NCBI RefSeq assembly: GCF_001050345.1
Contig: NZ_LFMW01000007.1
Coordinates: forward strand, 186,001-250,000
Reading direction: 5' to 3'
Source of the DNA: Pseudomonas fildesensis
Lineage (GTDB): Bacteria; Pseudomonadota; Gammaproteobacteria; Pseudomonadales; Pseudomonadaceae
DNA length: 64,000 nt
This document shows, one piece after another, positions 55,401 to 64,000 of the stretch (within the stretch, counting starts at the first letter, position 1; each line of letters begins with the position of its first letter). Under the pieces are notes generated by a model. That model ran no database searches and was not told the DNA's origin. It saw only the letters and a list, made by a program, of their open reading frames with translations. A program made the translations under genes and the position numbers.

Positions 55401-55784
55401 TGCGTTGGTTGGGTGGACCCCTTGCAGGTCGAGGGTCATCCGCTGCCGTTGACGGGCGTAACGCAACACCAGGAAATGAATCAGCACCGTCACCAGTGAA
55501 ACATTCAGCTGCCCGACGACACTGATCAGTCCTGTCCACTCCGCTACCAGCGCCACGATCAGCGCCACGCAGGTCAGCACCACCATGCTCGGTCGCACCA
55601 GTACCCAGCGATTCAGCGACTTGAACTGGCGCAACTGCCTGGGGCAGTCCAACTGCACAATCCTCTGGCAGTAAGGGCAGTCGAAGGGTTCATGAATGGC
55701 GATGGCATTCAATTGCCAAGGCTTGAGCTCAAAGGTGATATCGCAATGGGCGCAGTGCCCTTTGATGCCAATGGCAGCCGTCAT
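55347..55784 (-). CDS. Small zinc-ribbon membrane protein, unknown function
   Basis: A 145-residue protein. The N-terminus has two CxxC pairs (GHCAHCDITF and DCPYCQRIVQ, about 28 residues apart) forming a likely zinc ribbon. Two transmembrane helices follow (SMVVLTCVALIVALVAEWTG and VSLVTVLIHFLVLRYA), then a short polar tail. The ATG at 55782-55784 follows GGGAGGCACGACG; a longer frame to 55829 is less likely. Its C-terminal 18 codons run antisense to the end of tatD. I do not recognise a named family. It is convergent with fruR-tatD and upstream of the MCP gene on the same strand. Confidence 0.65.
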   Translation of the reverse strand: MTAAIGIKGHCAHCDITFELKPWQLNAIAIHEPFDCPYCQRIVQLDCPRQLRQFKSLNRWVLVRPSMVVLTCVALIVALVAEWTGLISVVGQLNVSLVTVLIHFLVLRYARQRQRMTLDLQGVHPTNALPIEQLARIACARLGQQ

Positions 55785-55910
55785 CGTCGTGCCTCCCGTG
55801 AACCGTGGTTGGATGAAACAAATTCTCACCCATTCACGTCACCAAAGAAGTCACGCAAGAAAATCAAGACAAGCACCACACCGCTAAACGGCTAATCCTA
55901 CGGCCGGGTC

Positions 55911-57941
55911 TTACACGCGAAACGCGCCAATCAACTGCTTCAATTCAATCACCTGCAACGACAACAGCCGGCTGGCCGCCTCGGTTTGATGGGCACCCTG
56001 TGCCGCATGCTCACCGGCCCGATGGATTTCGACGATGTTCTGATCGATATCGTGGGCGACTGCGGTTTGTTGCTCAACCGCGGCGGCGATCTGCTGGTTC
56101 TGATCGACGATCATGCCCACGGCACCGAGGATGTTTTCCAGGGCTTGTTGGACCTTTTCCGACTGGCCCACGGTGCCATTCGCCATTTCGTGGCTGATGC
56201 CCATGGCCTTCACCGCTGCGCCGACCCCGCTGTGCAAGCGGCTGATCATCTGTTCGATTTCTTCGGTGGAATGCTGGGTGCGCCGGGCCAGGGTGCGCAC
56301 CTCATCGGCCACAACGGCAAACCCGCGCCCCTGCTCACCGGCGCGAGCGGCTTCGATTGCGGCATTCAGCGCCAGCAGATTGGTTTGTTCGGCGATGCTC
56401 TTGATCACTTCCAGCACGCTGCTGATGGACTGACTGTCGGTGGCCAACTGGTTGATCACGCGCACCGACTCATCAATTCCCGAGGCCAGACGCACGATGC
56501 TGCCTTGCTGGGACTGCACCAGGCCACGGCCGTTGACGGTTTCATCGTTGACGCTGTGTGCGCTGCTGACCGCTGCCGCCGCGCTGCGCGCCACCTCCTG
56601 TGCGGTGGAAGACATCTGGTTCATGGCGGTCGCCACCTGCTCAATCTGGCTGCGCTGGCCGGAAACCGCCTGGTTGCTCTGCGCCGAGACCACTTCCACC
56701 TGGCTCGCTTGCAGCTCGACCTGGCTGACGGTGTGCCCGACGCGCTCGATCAGGTCATGGATCTTGGCCACGGTGCCATTGAACACCTGGCCCAGGTCGC
56801 CGAGTTCGTCGCGACTCTGGGCCACAAAACTCACGGTCATGTCACCCGCGGCCACCTTGTCCATCATCGCCCCCAAGCGCCGCAGGGTGGTACGGGTGGA
56901 CGCATAGAAGCCAGCGTACAAGTAGAAGATCAGCAAAAATACCGCCGCCAGCGCCGAAACCAACACCACCATGTGTGTGCGATTTTGCGCCAGCCGTTGC
57001 TCCAACTGCTGCTCGAGGAACGTCAGGGTCGCCTCGTCGAGCTGGTAGGTGTGGGCCATCAGTTTGCTCACATCCTCGTAGAAATCCTGCCACGGTGCGT
57101 CGAGGGTTTCAGCCATTACGACCTGTTCCTCAAACAACTCACTGCCTTGCTTGAGGCTGGCGTTGCTGGCCTTGGCCAAACTGTCGAGCGCGGCATGGGC
57201 GGCTTTGCTGGCGCCGAGGGCGTCCTGCAGTTTCAAGGCGTATTCGGCCTGGAGTTTTTCCAATTGCTGCAGCAGTTCGTCAAACCGGGTGCTGGAAGAG
57301 GAATTGAGGAAGCCCTGGCCGAGGGAATACGCGCCCATCGCCCGCCCTTCCCCGAGCGTTTGCGTGACTTGCGGGGTGATGCCGGTGACCAGCTCACTGA
57401 GTTGGCGCAAATCGCTCTGCGGGTCGCGGCTCAAGCCGGACTGGCTGGCGATGATCTGGCTGAGCATCTGGGCCTTGTTGAGCAACTTGCCGATCAACGC
57501 GCTTTTACTCAGTAAGGAAGACTCCTGTTGCTGGGCCTTGAAGGCGGCAATCAACTCGTCACGCTTGGCGTCAAAGGCGACGATTTGCTCGGGGTCGGTG
57601 GTCATCGCACTGAGGCTTTGCAGGCGTGACAGCACACTTTGCTCCAGCGCGCTGATCTTGCCTTCGAGGTCGCCGGCCTTGCCGGATTGGCCGAGGGTCG
57701 CGTTGATCTGCACCTGGTTGTTGAGGGTTTCCAGATCGCGCCGCAGGGCCAGGCTGCTGCCGAGTAGATCGAGGCTTTGCAGTTCGATGCGAGTGCCCTG
57801 GAACTCACGCCATGAATCGCGCACCAGGAAATAGTTGGTCACCAGCATGGGCAGCAGGAACAGCACGCTGATCAAACTGAACTTCATGCCGAAGCTCAGG
57901 CGGTTCATCAGCGCGACGGCGGGATAGAGCAAGCTCTTCAC
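55911..57941 (-). CDS. Methyl-accepting chemotaxis protein
   Basis: A 676-residue transmembrane chemoreceptor. TM1 is at ~20-40 (KFSLISVLFLLPMLVTNYFL). A long, mostly helical periplasmic region of about 280 residues follows and is not assignable to a named sensor domain by eye. TM2 is at ~320-343 (VVLVSALAAVFLLIFYLYAG), followed by HAMP and the signalling domain with the conserved tip IAEQTNLLALNAAIEAARAG and EVRTLARRTQHSTEEI. There is no C-terminal NWETF-type pentapeptide. As I recall, the P. aeruginosa gene between speC and ampE (PA4520) is the same receptor. The ligand is unknown. The start is the ATG at 57939-57941, right after AGGGAGTTCACCTGTGA. Confidence 0.92.
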   Translation of the reverse strand: MKSLLYPAVALMNRLSFGMKFSLISVLFLLPMLVTNYFLVRDSWREFQGTRIELQSLDLLGSSLALRRDLETLNNQVQINATLGQSGKAGDLEGKISALEQSVLSRLQSLSAMTTDPEQIVAFDAKRDELIAAFKAQQQESSLLSKSALIGKLLNKAQMLSQIIASQSGLSRDPQSDLRQLSELVTGITPQVTQTLGEGRAMGAYSLGQGFLNSSSSTRFDELLQQLEKLQAEYALKLQDALGASKAAHAALDSLAKASNASLKQGSELFEEQVVMAETLDAPWQDFYEDVSKLMAHTYQLDEATLTFLEQQLEQRLAQNRTHMVVLVSALAAVFLLIFYLYAGFYASTRTTLRRLGAMMDKVAAGDMTVSFVAQSRDELGDLGQVFNGTVAKIHDLIERVGHTVSQVELQASQVEVVSAQSNQAVSGQRSQIEQVATAMNQMSSTAQEVARSAAAAVSSAHSVNDETVNGRGLVQSQQGSIVRLASGIDESVRVINQLATDSQSISSVLEVIKSIAEQTNLLALNAAIEAARAGEQGRGFAVVADEVRTLARRTQHSTEEIEQMISRLHSGVGAAVKAMGISHEMANGTVGQSEKVQQALENILGAVGMIVDQNQQIAAAVEQQTAVAHDIDQNIVEIHRAGEHAAQGAHQTEAASRLLSLQVIELKQLIGAFRV

Positions 57942-58062
57942 AGGTGAACTCCCTTTCTATTATTTTTATTTGAGGCGCAGGGCGGCGGCACAAAGCCATT
58001 ATTTGGCGCTCTGTCTATATAGCTCAAATTGAAAGGGAGTTTTGTAACGTAAAGTTAACGAC

Positions 58063-58111
58063 GTAGGCGCCGGCTTGCTGGCGATGGCACCGCCGGCAAG
58101 TCGGCGCCTAC
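58063..58111. repeat. REP-like palindrome (type D: GTAGGCGCCGGCTTG)
   Basis: GTAGGCGCCGGCTTGCTGGCG is mirrored by CGCCGGCAAGTCGGCGCCTAC with a bulge; it lies between ampE and the MCP gene. It may also serve as the ampE terminator, since it starts within 5 bases of the ampE stop. Confidence 0.75.
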
Positions 58112-58115
58112 ACAG

Positions 58116-58952
58116 TCACGGCAGCACCGTCCAGATGGCGAACCCGGCATACCACAGCACCGCCGCACGCAGCAGCAGTTCCCACAGGCGATCGAGGCTG
58201 TTGATGCCGTCAGGCCCCACCGCTGGCGGCGGGATTTCGGCGGCGACCAGGCCAACCTTTTCCATCAGTTGCGCGGCGCTGATGTCCCAGCTCAACAGTT
58301 CATGAAGCATTACCCGGCTGACCGCGACAAAGTTGCCCACCAGGGCAAAGCTGGCCGCCAGCAAGCGCACCGGCAGCCAATCAAAGGCATGGCGCAGCTG
58401 CCCGGCGCGCTCGGCTACCAGGGGGTTCTGGCTATGTTCACTGGCCAGTGCCAGCAGGCGATAAGCCAGGGCCGCGACAGGGCCCAACAGGAAATACCAG
58501 AAAATCACCGCAAAAAAGCTTTGGTAGGCCTGCCACAGCAGATGCGCCTGAACGCGCTCAAGTAATTGCTCACCACTGTCGGCGCCAATTTTCAGGTCAC
58601 GTTCGGCCACATGTTCAGCGGCCTGCAGATCGCCACGGCGCCAGGCATCGCGAAACGGTCCGAGCCCGGCCAGTAGATCGCCACGCCCCAGGCTGTAGAT
58701 CACCACCAGCAGGTGCACCGGCAGCGCCAGCAGGCCGTAAGCCACCGGTTCCAGCACCAGCAGCAACAACGCCAGCAAGGCCACCGGCAACAACACCAGC
58801 AGCGCAAGAATCAACCAGGGCTGTTTGCCCGTACGCGGGCTAGATTCCAACTTGGCCAGCTCACGCAGCCAACCGCCGTCGCGTTGCAACCGCTGGCGCA
58901 ACGCCGAGAATTTCTCGATCCAGACTGCCAGCACCAACACCAGGAAACTCAT
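58116..58952 (-). CDS. ampE: AmpE-like inner-membrane protein
   Basis: A 278-residue protein with about four hydrophobic helices (MSFLVLVLAVWIEKF, PWLILALLVLLPVALLALLL, FFAVIFWYFLLGPVAALAYR, LLRAAVLWYAGFAIWTVLP). The family motif DWLPVRLLAASFALVGNF lies near residue 195. AmpE is encoded with AmpD and is described as a sensory or modulating membrane protein in the beta-lactamase induction pathway; its mechanism is unclear. The start codon overlaps the ampD stop by 4 bases (ATGA), so it is translationally coupled to ampD. Confidence 0.9.
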   Translation of the reverse strand: MSFLVLVLAVWIEKFSALRQRLQRDGGWLRELAKLESSPRTGKQPWLILALLVLLPVALLALLLLVLEPVAYGLLALPVHLLVVIYSLGRGDLLAGLGPFRDAWRRGDLQAAEHVAERDLKIGADSGEQLLERVQAHLLWQAYQSFFAVIFWYFLLGPVAALAYRLLALASEHSQNPLVAERAGQLRHAFDWLPVRLLAASFALVGNFVAVSRVMLHELLSWDISAAQLMEKVGLVAAEIPPPAVGPDGINSLDRLWELLLRAAVLWYAGFAIWTVLP

Positions 58953-59512
58953 TGTGCGTGTCCTCCATCCTGCAGGGCGCTACGAAAGCGCGTCCAATCA
59001 AAAGCGGGGCCGGGGTCGGTCTTGCGCCCCGGCGCGATATCGCTGTGGCCACAAATACGCTGACGGGTAATGCCTGGGTAAGTCGCCAGCAACTGGCGTG
59101 TCAGGTCGATCAGCGAGGCGTACTGGGCATCGGTGAACGGCAGGTCATCCGTACCTTCCAGCTCGATCCCAACAGAAAAGTCATTGCAGGTCTCACGCCC
59201 CTCGAAGTGCGAGACCCCGGCATGCCAGGCGCGGTCAATGCACGACACAAATTGCGTCACCGTACCGTCGCGCTCAATCAGAAAATGCGCAGACACGCGT
59301 AAGTCGGCAATCCCTTCAAAGTAGGGATGTTCCGTGACATCCAGGCGATTCTGGAAAAACTCCTGCACCTTGCCGGTCGCGAACTGCGCCGGAGGCAAGC
59401 TGATGTTATGCACCACCAACAGTGAAATTTCGCCTGCAGGGCGCGCGTTGAAGTTGGGCGAAGGGCAATGACGAATGCCCTTGCACCAACCGCTGGTGGG
59501 GTCCAACTGCAT
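58949..59512 (-). CDS. ampD: 1,6-Anhydro-N-acetylmuramyl-L-alanine amidase AmpD
   Basis: A 187-residue cytoplasmic zinc amidase of peptidoglycan recycling that removes the peptide from anhydro-muropeptides and thereby keeps AmpR-dependent beta-lactamase uninduced. Zinc ligands are H35 (LLVVHNISL), H near 155 (ICGHSDIAPG) and D near 165 (GRKTDPGPAFDWTRF). The YFEGIADLRVSAHFLI and DRAWHAGVSHFEGRETCND segments are typical of AmpD. The start is the ATG at 59510-59512. It is the first gene of ampDE. It contains no signal peptide, unlike the AmpDh paralogues. Confidence 0.94.
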   Translation of the reverse strand: MQLDPTSGWCKGIRHCPSPNFNARPAGEISLLVVHNISLPPAQFATGKVQEFFQNRLDVTEHPYFEGIADLRVSAHFLIERDGTVTQFVSCIDRAWHAGVSHFEGRETCNDFSVGIELEGTDDLPFTDAQYASLIDLTRQLLATYPGITRQRICGHSDIAPGRKTDPGPAFDWTRFRSALQDGGHAQ

Positions 59513-59573
59513 ACCGGATCCTTGAACGTGACTAGGTGTTACCAGTATGCCGCGTTCAGCCCTGTGGTTGCGA

Positions 59574-61724
59574 TCACTTGCCGCGATTGAGTTGACGCAG
59601 TTTCCCAGTCACCGCAGCCAACGCACGCTCAAACAAAAGGCCATCATCGAGTACGTGCAACGCACCGCGCTTGAACGCGAGCGCCAGCTGGCCGGCACTT
59701 TTCTCCAGGACTTTGAGCCCCATGCGGTTGACGAAAATATAGTGCTCGGCCGGTGCCATGATCGCCGTCAGCTTGCAACGCACGCGGGCTTCCTGTTTTT
59801 CCTGGAACTCAACCCAGCTACCAATACGCAGTTGGCGAACGTTGCGCAGGTCGGGATCATCCGCCGGCAGGTCTTCGGCTGCATCGGGCAACCCGGGGTT
59901 GAGCACAAACGGCTCGCGCACTTCGATCAACGCCTCGGCACCCTCGGGCGGCTGGACATGCAGGGCCTGCAGCCGCACAAAAAATTCACGGGTACTGAAG
60001 GGGTCGAACGCTGCGCTGGTCAAACCGTCGCGCAGCGCCGTGAGCAACCCGGGTAACTGCTCCAGCAGGTGCCGCCCGGCCTCGGTGTCTTGCTGCAGGC
60101 CTACGCTCCAGATCAACTCGTCCATGGTGCGCAGCCCAGCCTGCCATTGCACCGACTGCTCGCCGTGCTTGAGGCTGGCCAGCAGTAAAACCTGGCTCCA
60201 GGCCTGCTGCAAAAACTGCACCACGGCTCGTGGCAATACCTTGCCTTGCAGCCGTCGGTAAAGCACGTCCGCCACCCGCTGTCGGGCAGCTTCGGTACGT
60301 ACGTGCCCCGCTTGCGCGTCACGGGTGTGCTGCTCAAGCAACTCACTGCGGTGGTGCTCATCTGCGGTAAATGCGCTGAACTCCGTCAACAGTTGAGAAA
60401 AGATCAGCGGGTCTTCGACAAACTCATTCAGCAAACGCTGCACCACCTGCTCGATGCGCAGGTAGAGGCTGTCGCATTGGTAATCCTCGCGCGGGCTCCA
60501 GCCCATGGCGGCGTAGGCGATTTCATTGAGCAACCGTCGCGCCGGATGGGCGGCACGACTGAAAAAACTCTTGTCCAGCACCGCCACTTTCAGCAACGGG
60601 ATCTGCAGGCGGGCAATCAACGCCTTGAAGGCGTCGGGTACCGCGCGGTCATTGAGCATGAACTCGAACAGCAGGGCGATCATGTTGATCACGTCTTCGT
60701 CGGCGTCTTCCACCACGCGGGATTTGCCACTCTTGACGCTGACCCGAGTGAGCAGCTGTTCGAGCTGGTTGCGCAGGTCGAAATCGTCCTCGGCGTCCGG
60801 CTCGGGCACATATTGCTGCAAATGGGACAGCAGGCGCAGCAGGTCGCGGGTGGCAATCGGCTGCGGTTCAGCACTGGCTTCCAGGGTGGGCGCCACGCTG
60901 CCACGCACGGCTGCCAGCAGTTCCTGCAGAGCGGCGAAGGCTTGTTGGCCGTTTTCGTCGACCAGCTGTTCGGCTGCCGGCAAGCTGTCTTCAGGCTGAT
61001 GCTCGCGCGCCATACGCCCGCCGGGGCGACGGGACGGCGCCGCCTTGAGCTCAGGCAACACGCCGGTGGCGACCAGCAATTGATTGGCCTCGCCGTACAG
61101 TTGGTCGGCGTCGCTGAGCACATATTTCTCAAACAGCTTGAGCATGATCAGCTTGACGCGGATTTCGACCCCGAGGCTGCGCCCCGCCCGCAGGAAAAAT
61201 TCGCACAACAATGCCGGCCCCAGAGGGTTGTCGCGGTCATCCAGGCGTTTGTCGAGCAAGGCACTCAGGCGGGCGTTCAATTGCCCCAGGGCCAGGCCAT
61301 CACGGTGACGCACCCGGCCGAGCATCGCCTCCAGCGCCAGGGCTTTTTCCAGATCGTCACTGGACGCGCCCGACACCGCCTCGTAGGACACCACCGGCAC
61401 CAGTTGCCGATCACCGCACCCCGCCTGCCCCAGGTTCGCGAACGCATCGAACAATTGCTCCATGAATACACGTTCGAAATTTTTGCGCTTGAGGCGCAAA
61501 TCGCGCATGGCTTCAAAGAAGATAGGGTGATCAACGTTGTTGCGGGCCTTGTCGGCCATTTCGAACAGGGTGTCGTCGGCGTTATCGAACAGGTCCTGCA
61601 GCCCCTGCTGCAACTGTTGGGCAGCCTTGTCGCGAACCTGCAGCAACACCACCGGCAGGCGCGCGAGCGGCGATGGCGTAGCGTGTGCCTTGTTGATAGG
61701 CACCACCTTTCCGTCATTGTGCAT
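59574..61724 (-). CDS. DUF1631 family protein
   Basis: A 716-residue, largely helical and charged cytoplasmic protein with no signal peptide or membrane helix. It matches the DUF1631 family (segments DNADDTLFEMADKARNN, RDLRLKRKNFERVFMEQLFD, LDKSFFSRAAHPARRLLNEI and the C-terminal PilZ-like RIGSWVEFQEKQEARVRCKL ... YIFVNRMGLKV). The C-terminal stretch could be a PilZ-type beta barrel and therefore c-di-GMP related, but the RxxxR motif is not evident. The function is unknown. It lies between ampD and nadC, as in P. aeruginosa from memory. The start is the ATG at 61722-61724. Confidence 0.8.
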   Translation of the reverse strand: MHNDGKVVPINKAHATPSPLARLPVVLLQVRDKAAQQLQQGLQDLFDNADDTLFEMADKARNNVDHPIFFEAMRDLRLKRKNFERVFMEQLFDAFANLGQAGCGDRQLVPVVSYEAVSGASSDDLEKALALEAMLGRVRHRDGLALGQLNARLSALLDKRLDDRDNPLGPALLCEFFLRAGRSLGVEIRVKLIMLKLFEKYVLSDADQLYGEANQLLVATGVLPELKAAPSRRPGGRMAREHQPEDSLPAAEQLVDENGQQAFAALQELLAAVRGSVAPTLEASAEPQPIATRDLLRLLSHLQQYVPEPDAEDDFDLRNQLEQLLTRVSVKSGKSRVVEDADEDVINMIALLFEFMLNDRAVPDAFKALIARLQIPLLKVAVLDKSFFSRAAHPARRLLNEIAYAAMGWSPREDYQCDSLYLRIEQVVQRLLNEFVEDPLIFSQLLTEFSAFTADEHHRSELLEQHTRDAQAGHVRTEAARQRVADVLYRRLQGKVLPRAVVQFLQQAWSQVLLLASLKHGEQSVQWQAGLRTMDELIWSVGLQQDTEAGRHLLEQLPGLLTALRDGLTSAAFDPFSTREFFVRLQALHVQPPEGAEALIEVREPFVLNPGLPDAAEDLPADDPDLRNVRQLRIGSWVEFQEKQEARVRCKLTAIMAPAEHYIFVNRMGLKVLEKSAGQLALAFKRGALHVLDDGLLFERALAAVTGKLRQLNRGK

Positions 61725-61968
61725 CCTGGCCTCCTGAAACGGCGGTGTGGGTTGGGGAACGATCGGGTACAGGGCCGATTGGGCACTGCGGGAATCCGGT
61801 TATCACCAGGACGTCAAAGCTATGACGCCAATTGCAAGGCGCAGGATTATCTTGCAAATGGGGGCAGTTGCGCCAGCAAACTCTGTCATTGGGCGGTAAA
61901 TGTGCAGGTCACTGGGTTCAAACGCACGCTGCCCCTATAATCGGCGCACTTTGTTTGTGGAGCCTGTT

Positions 61969-62817
61969 ATGCCGAATCTCCGTCTCGCCGACCTCACCGC
62001 CGAAATCGAAGCCAACGTGCGCCGCGCACTGCTGGAAGACATCGGCAGTGGCGACATCACCGCGCAATTGATCCCGGCCGAACGGCTGGCCAAGGCGACG
62101 ATCATCACCCGCGATGCGGCGGTCATCAGTGGTACAGCGTGGGTGGACGCGGTGTTCCGCCAACTCGACCCTCGCGTCGCCGTGCATTGGCAGGTCGCCG
62201 ACGGTGAACGTGTCAGCCCCAACCAGGCGCTGTTCCACCTCGAAGGCCCGGCGCGTTCTCTGCTCAGCGGCGAGCGCTGCGCGCTGAACTTCATGCAGCT
62301 GCTCTCAGGCGTGGCCACTCGCGCCCAATACCTGGCGGACTTTGTCGCAAGCACCCAGGTCAAGCTGCTCGACACCCGCAAAACCCTGCCGGGCCTGCGC
62401 CTGGCTCAGAAGTACGCGGTGACCTGCGGTGGTTGCCATAACCACCGCATCGGTTTGTATGACGCGTTCCTGATCAAGGAAAACCATATTGCTGCCTGCG
62501 GCGGCATTGCCCAGGCGATTGCAGCCGCGCACAAGATTGCCCCCGGCAAACCGGTGGAAATCGAAGTGGAAAGCCTGGACGAATTGCGCGAAGCACTGGC
62601 GGCGGGCGCCGACATCATCATGCTCGACGAACTGAGCCTGGATGATATGCGTGAAGCCGTGCGCCTGAACGGCGGCAAGGCCAAGCTGGAAGCCAGCGGC
62701 GGAATCAATGAAACCACCCTGCTGCCGATTGCGGAAACCGGGGTGGACTACATCTCCATTGGCGCGATGACCAAGGATGTGAAGGCGGTGGACTTGTCGA
62801 TGCGGCTGAGTATCTGA
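61969..62817 (+). CDS. nadC: Nicotinate-nucleotide (quinolinate) phosphoribosyltransferase
   Basis: A 282-residue cytoplasmic enzyme of de novo NAD synthesis that converts quinolinate and PRPP to nicotinate mononucleotide. The motifs [85 protein letters not shown] and [11 protein letters not shown] are all in place. The ATG at 61969 follows GTGGAGCCTGTT; an upstream in-frame ATG at 61900 would overlap the promoter region, including a TATAAT-like stretch at 61936. It is divergent from the DUF1631 gene. Confidence 0.95.
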   Translation: MPNLRLADLTAEIEANVRRALLEDIGSGDITAQLIPAERLAKATIITRDAAVISGTAWVDAVFRQLDPRVAVHWQVADGERVSPNQALFHLEGPARSLLSGERCALNFMQLLSGVATRAQYLADFVASTQVKLLDTRKTLPGLRLAQKYAVTCGGCHNHRIGLYDAFLIKENHIAACGGIAQAIAAAHKIAPGKPVEIEVESLDELREALAAGADIIMLDELSLDDMREAVRLNGGKAKLEASGGINETTLLPIAETGVDYISIGAMTKDVKAVDLSMRLSI

Positions 62818-62841
62818 AGTGTTTATGTAGGAGCCGGCTTG

Positions 62842-62973
62842 TGTGGCGAGGGCGCTTGCTCCCGCTGGGCTGCGAAGCAGCCCTCATAAAAGGCAGCGAG
62901 GTGCATCAGAAACGCCTGCGCCGCCTTTCCGGGAGTGCTTCGCACTCCAGCGGGAGCAAGCTCCCTCGCCACA
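62842..62973. repeat. REP-like inverted pair (type A)
   Basis: TGTGGCGAGGGCGCTTGCTC CCGCTGGGCTGCGAAGCAGC on the left is mirrored by GAGTGCTTCGCACTCCAGCG GGAGCAAGCTCCCTCGCCACA on the right. It is the same family as the pair at 3449. Confidence 0.85.
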
Positions 62974-62997
62974 ACAAGCACGCTCCAACTTTAGTGC

Positions 62998-63303
62998 TTA
63001 AACGACCAGATTATTCATCTCGCAGTACTCGTCCCATTCGACGCCCAGCACCTCGGCCGCCTCTTTGTGCAACACCAGGCGCGCCGCTTCGAACTCTTCC
63101 GGTGTCGAGGTGTATTTGAGGGTCAGCTCCCAAGGCTGCAGGCCCTGGCTCTCGGCCTCGTCCTCGAATGCCCACTGGATCTGATCACGCTGATCATCGG
63201 CGGGCAGGTCCTTGATCTCTTCTTTCAGCTGCGGCGTCTGCTCGATGTATTTGTCGAGCGCTTCTTGGTGCCGAACTTCCTGGGTCTTTTCAATTGTGGT
63301 CAT
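62998..63303 (-). CDS. DUF6388 family small protein
   Basis: A 101-residue acidic, soluble protein (MTTIEKTQEVRHQEALDKYI ... DWEL-like PWELTLKYTS ... GVEWDEYCEMNNLVV). I recognise it as the small Pseudomonas DUF6388 type, whose function is unknown. The start is the ATG at 63301-63303, with AAGAGAACAAC upstream. It sits between the REP pair and the tRNA, convergent with nadC. A real gene is likely, because the frame fills the interval and codon use is normal. Confidence 0.75.
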   Translation of the reverse strand: MTTIEKTQEVRHQEALDKYIEQTPQLKEEIKDLPADDQRDQIQWAFEDEAESQGLQPWELTLKYTSTPEEFEAARLVLHKEAAEVLGVEWDEYCEMNNLVV

Positions 63304-63453
63304 GTTGTTCTCTTAGATCGAGGAATGGGGATGCATCTGGGTCATCAAGGTTGCGCAGATACAAAAGAGCGGGCACGAATGCCGACTCGTCTGGCCTTCA
63401 GAACCATTCTGGGATCATCTGAAAACGTTGCCTTTGAAACAGTGTTGCCTTTG

Positions 63454-63526
63454 TGCCCGAGACAGGAAACGAACCTGCGACCTTCGCGTTACGAGTGCGC
63501 TGCTCTACCGGCTGAGCTACACGGGC
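63454..63526 (-). tRNA. tRNA-Thr (anticodon CGU), no encoded CCA
   Basis: A 73-nt cloverleaf on the minus strand: acceptor GCCCGTG / CTCGGGC (one T-T mismatch at 6-67), D arm GCTC..GAGC, anticodon loop CTCGTAA (CGU, threonine), T arm GCAGG TTCGTTT CCTGT. The variable region AGGTC is present. Position 58 is T where A is nearly universal, A31-C39 do not pair, and the sequence after the discriminator A reads CAA, not CCA. The location between nadC and a pilin-type locus matches the tRNA-Thr known there in P. aeruginosa. It is either a functional, slightly odd tRNA or one in decay. Confidence 0.8.
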
Positions 63527-63565
63527 GGTGGGCTAAAGCTAGCACCGCATCGGGCGTCCGGCAAC

Positions 63566-64000
63566 TCATGGACTTTGCAGGGCAATGACCCCTTGCGCCC
63601 AGAAGCGTGGCTGCAGGTGCTGGCTGCCGTCGCCCAGATAGCGTTGCTGGGCTTGCGCGAGATGGGACACATCACGAATCACGAAAAACACCAGCAGACC
63701 GACGGCCAGCACACCGAGTGTTTTCCAGCTCCCCCAGGCCAACGGTAACGCAGCAGCAGCCGGCGCCCGCCACCTATGCAGCGCCATCAGCCAGCCCACC
63801 ACGAGTGCCAGCCAGACCTGCGAGTTGGGCATCACGATCACGCCATCCACCATTGATTGCGTCATCGCACCGATCAACGCCGCAAACAGGCATAAGCGCA
63901 GCAGATCCGCGCGTTCGTCGGACAGCGCTCGCTCGCGCACCACGCTGACCGTGGCCCAGGCGGCCCGCCCTGCCAATATGGCAACACACAGTGCCGACGG
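63566..64000 (-). CDS. C-terminal part of Wzy/PglL-type ligase, probable pilin O-oligosaccharyltransferase (TfpO/PilO-like); 5' end outside window
   Basis: The last 145 codons of a multi-spanning membrane protein; the frame stays open through base 64000, so the start lies outside the window. Visible features are helices around LCLFAALIGAMTQSMVDGVI, VWLALVVGWLMALHRW and LGVLAVGLLVFFVIRDV, then the tail RYLGDGSQHLQPRFWAQGVI. This pattern fits the C-terminus of Wzy_C/PglL O-antigen or pilin ligases. In P. aeruginosa group I strains the order pilA-tfpO-tRNA-Thr-nadC is known, and the same order here (ligase, tRNA-Thr, nadC) supports a pilin-glycosylating enzyme. An O-antigen ligase unrelated to pili remains possible. 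Confidence 0.55.
   Translation of the reverse strand, partial: PSALCVAILAGRAAWATVSVVRERALSDERADLLRLCLFAALIGAMTQSMVDGVIVMPNSQVWLALVVGWLMALHRWRAPAAAALPLAWGSWKTLGVLAVGLLVFFVIRDVSHLAQAQQRYLGDGSQHLQPRFWAQGVIALQSP

Overview
The window reads as a chromosomal segment of a Pseudomonas of the fluorescens group. It is GC-rich, with GTG and TTG starts at several genes, and it carries several families of short Pseudomonas-type inverted repeats (REP-like) between genes. From memory, many neighbours match the P. aeruginosa PA44xx-PA45xx region: zapE-trpS-hydrolase-zapG, roxSR-SIMPL protein-dpp cluster, speC, PepSY reductase, MCP, ampE-ampD, DUF1631, nadC and tRNA-Thr next to the pilin locus. The assignment rests on synteny and protein recognition, since no search was run.

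Layout. 1-8.2 kb holds housekeeping genes: zapE (cut by the window edge), trpS with an unusual C-terminal extension, an alpha/beta hydrolase, zapG, an SbmA/YddA-like ABC exporter, the RoxSR redox two-component system and a secreted SIMPL-domain protein. 8.2-16.2 kb holds two very large tandem toxin-like genes. They share a duplicated promoter/leader and N-terminal module but end in unrelated C-terminal domains; the first ends in a ChaN/EreA/TIKI-like domain, the second in an AT-rich domain I do not recognise. 16.2-28.9 kb is a dipeptide uptake locus with four substrate-binding proteins, an OpdP-type porin and DppBCDF.

29.0-36.3 kb is accessory DNA. After a small acidic secreted protein and an AT-rich gap comes a six-gene same-strand cluster: methyltransferase, stand-alone adenylating ligase, a second methyltransferase-like protein, an acyl-CoA-dehydrogenase-fold flavin monooxygenase, an ectoine-synthase homologue with its three iron ligands intact but no ectA or ectB, and an MFS exporter. 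This looks like a small-molecule biosynthesis-and-export operon that I cannot match to a described product. It is the best candidate here for an undescribed system.

36.3-54.6 kb holds prfC, an OpuC-type compatible-solute ABC transporter, speC with a structured leader, a PepSY/flavodoxin/FNR reductase, phoD and the fructose PTS operon fruBKA, which diverges from fruR across a FruR operator. 54.6-64 kb holds tatD, a small zinc-ribbon membrane protein, an MCP, ampE-ampD, a DUF1631 protein, nadC, a DUF6388 protein, a tRNA-Thr(CGU) with odd positions, and the 3' end of a probable pilin-glycosylation ligase that runs off the window.
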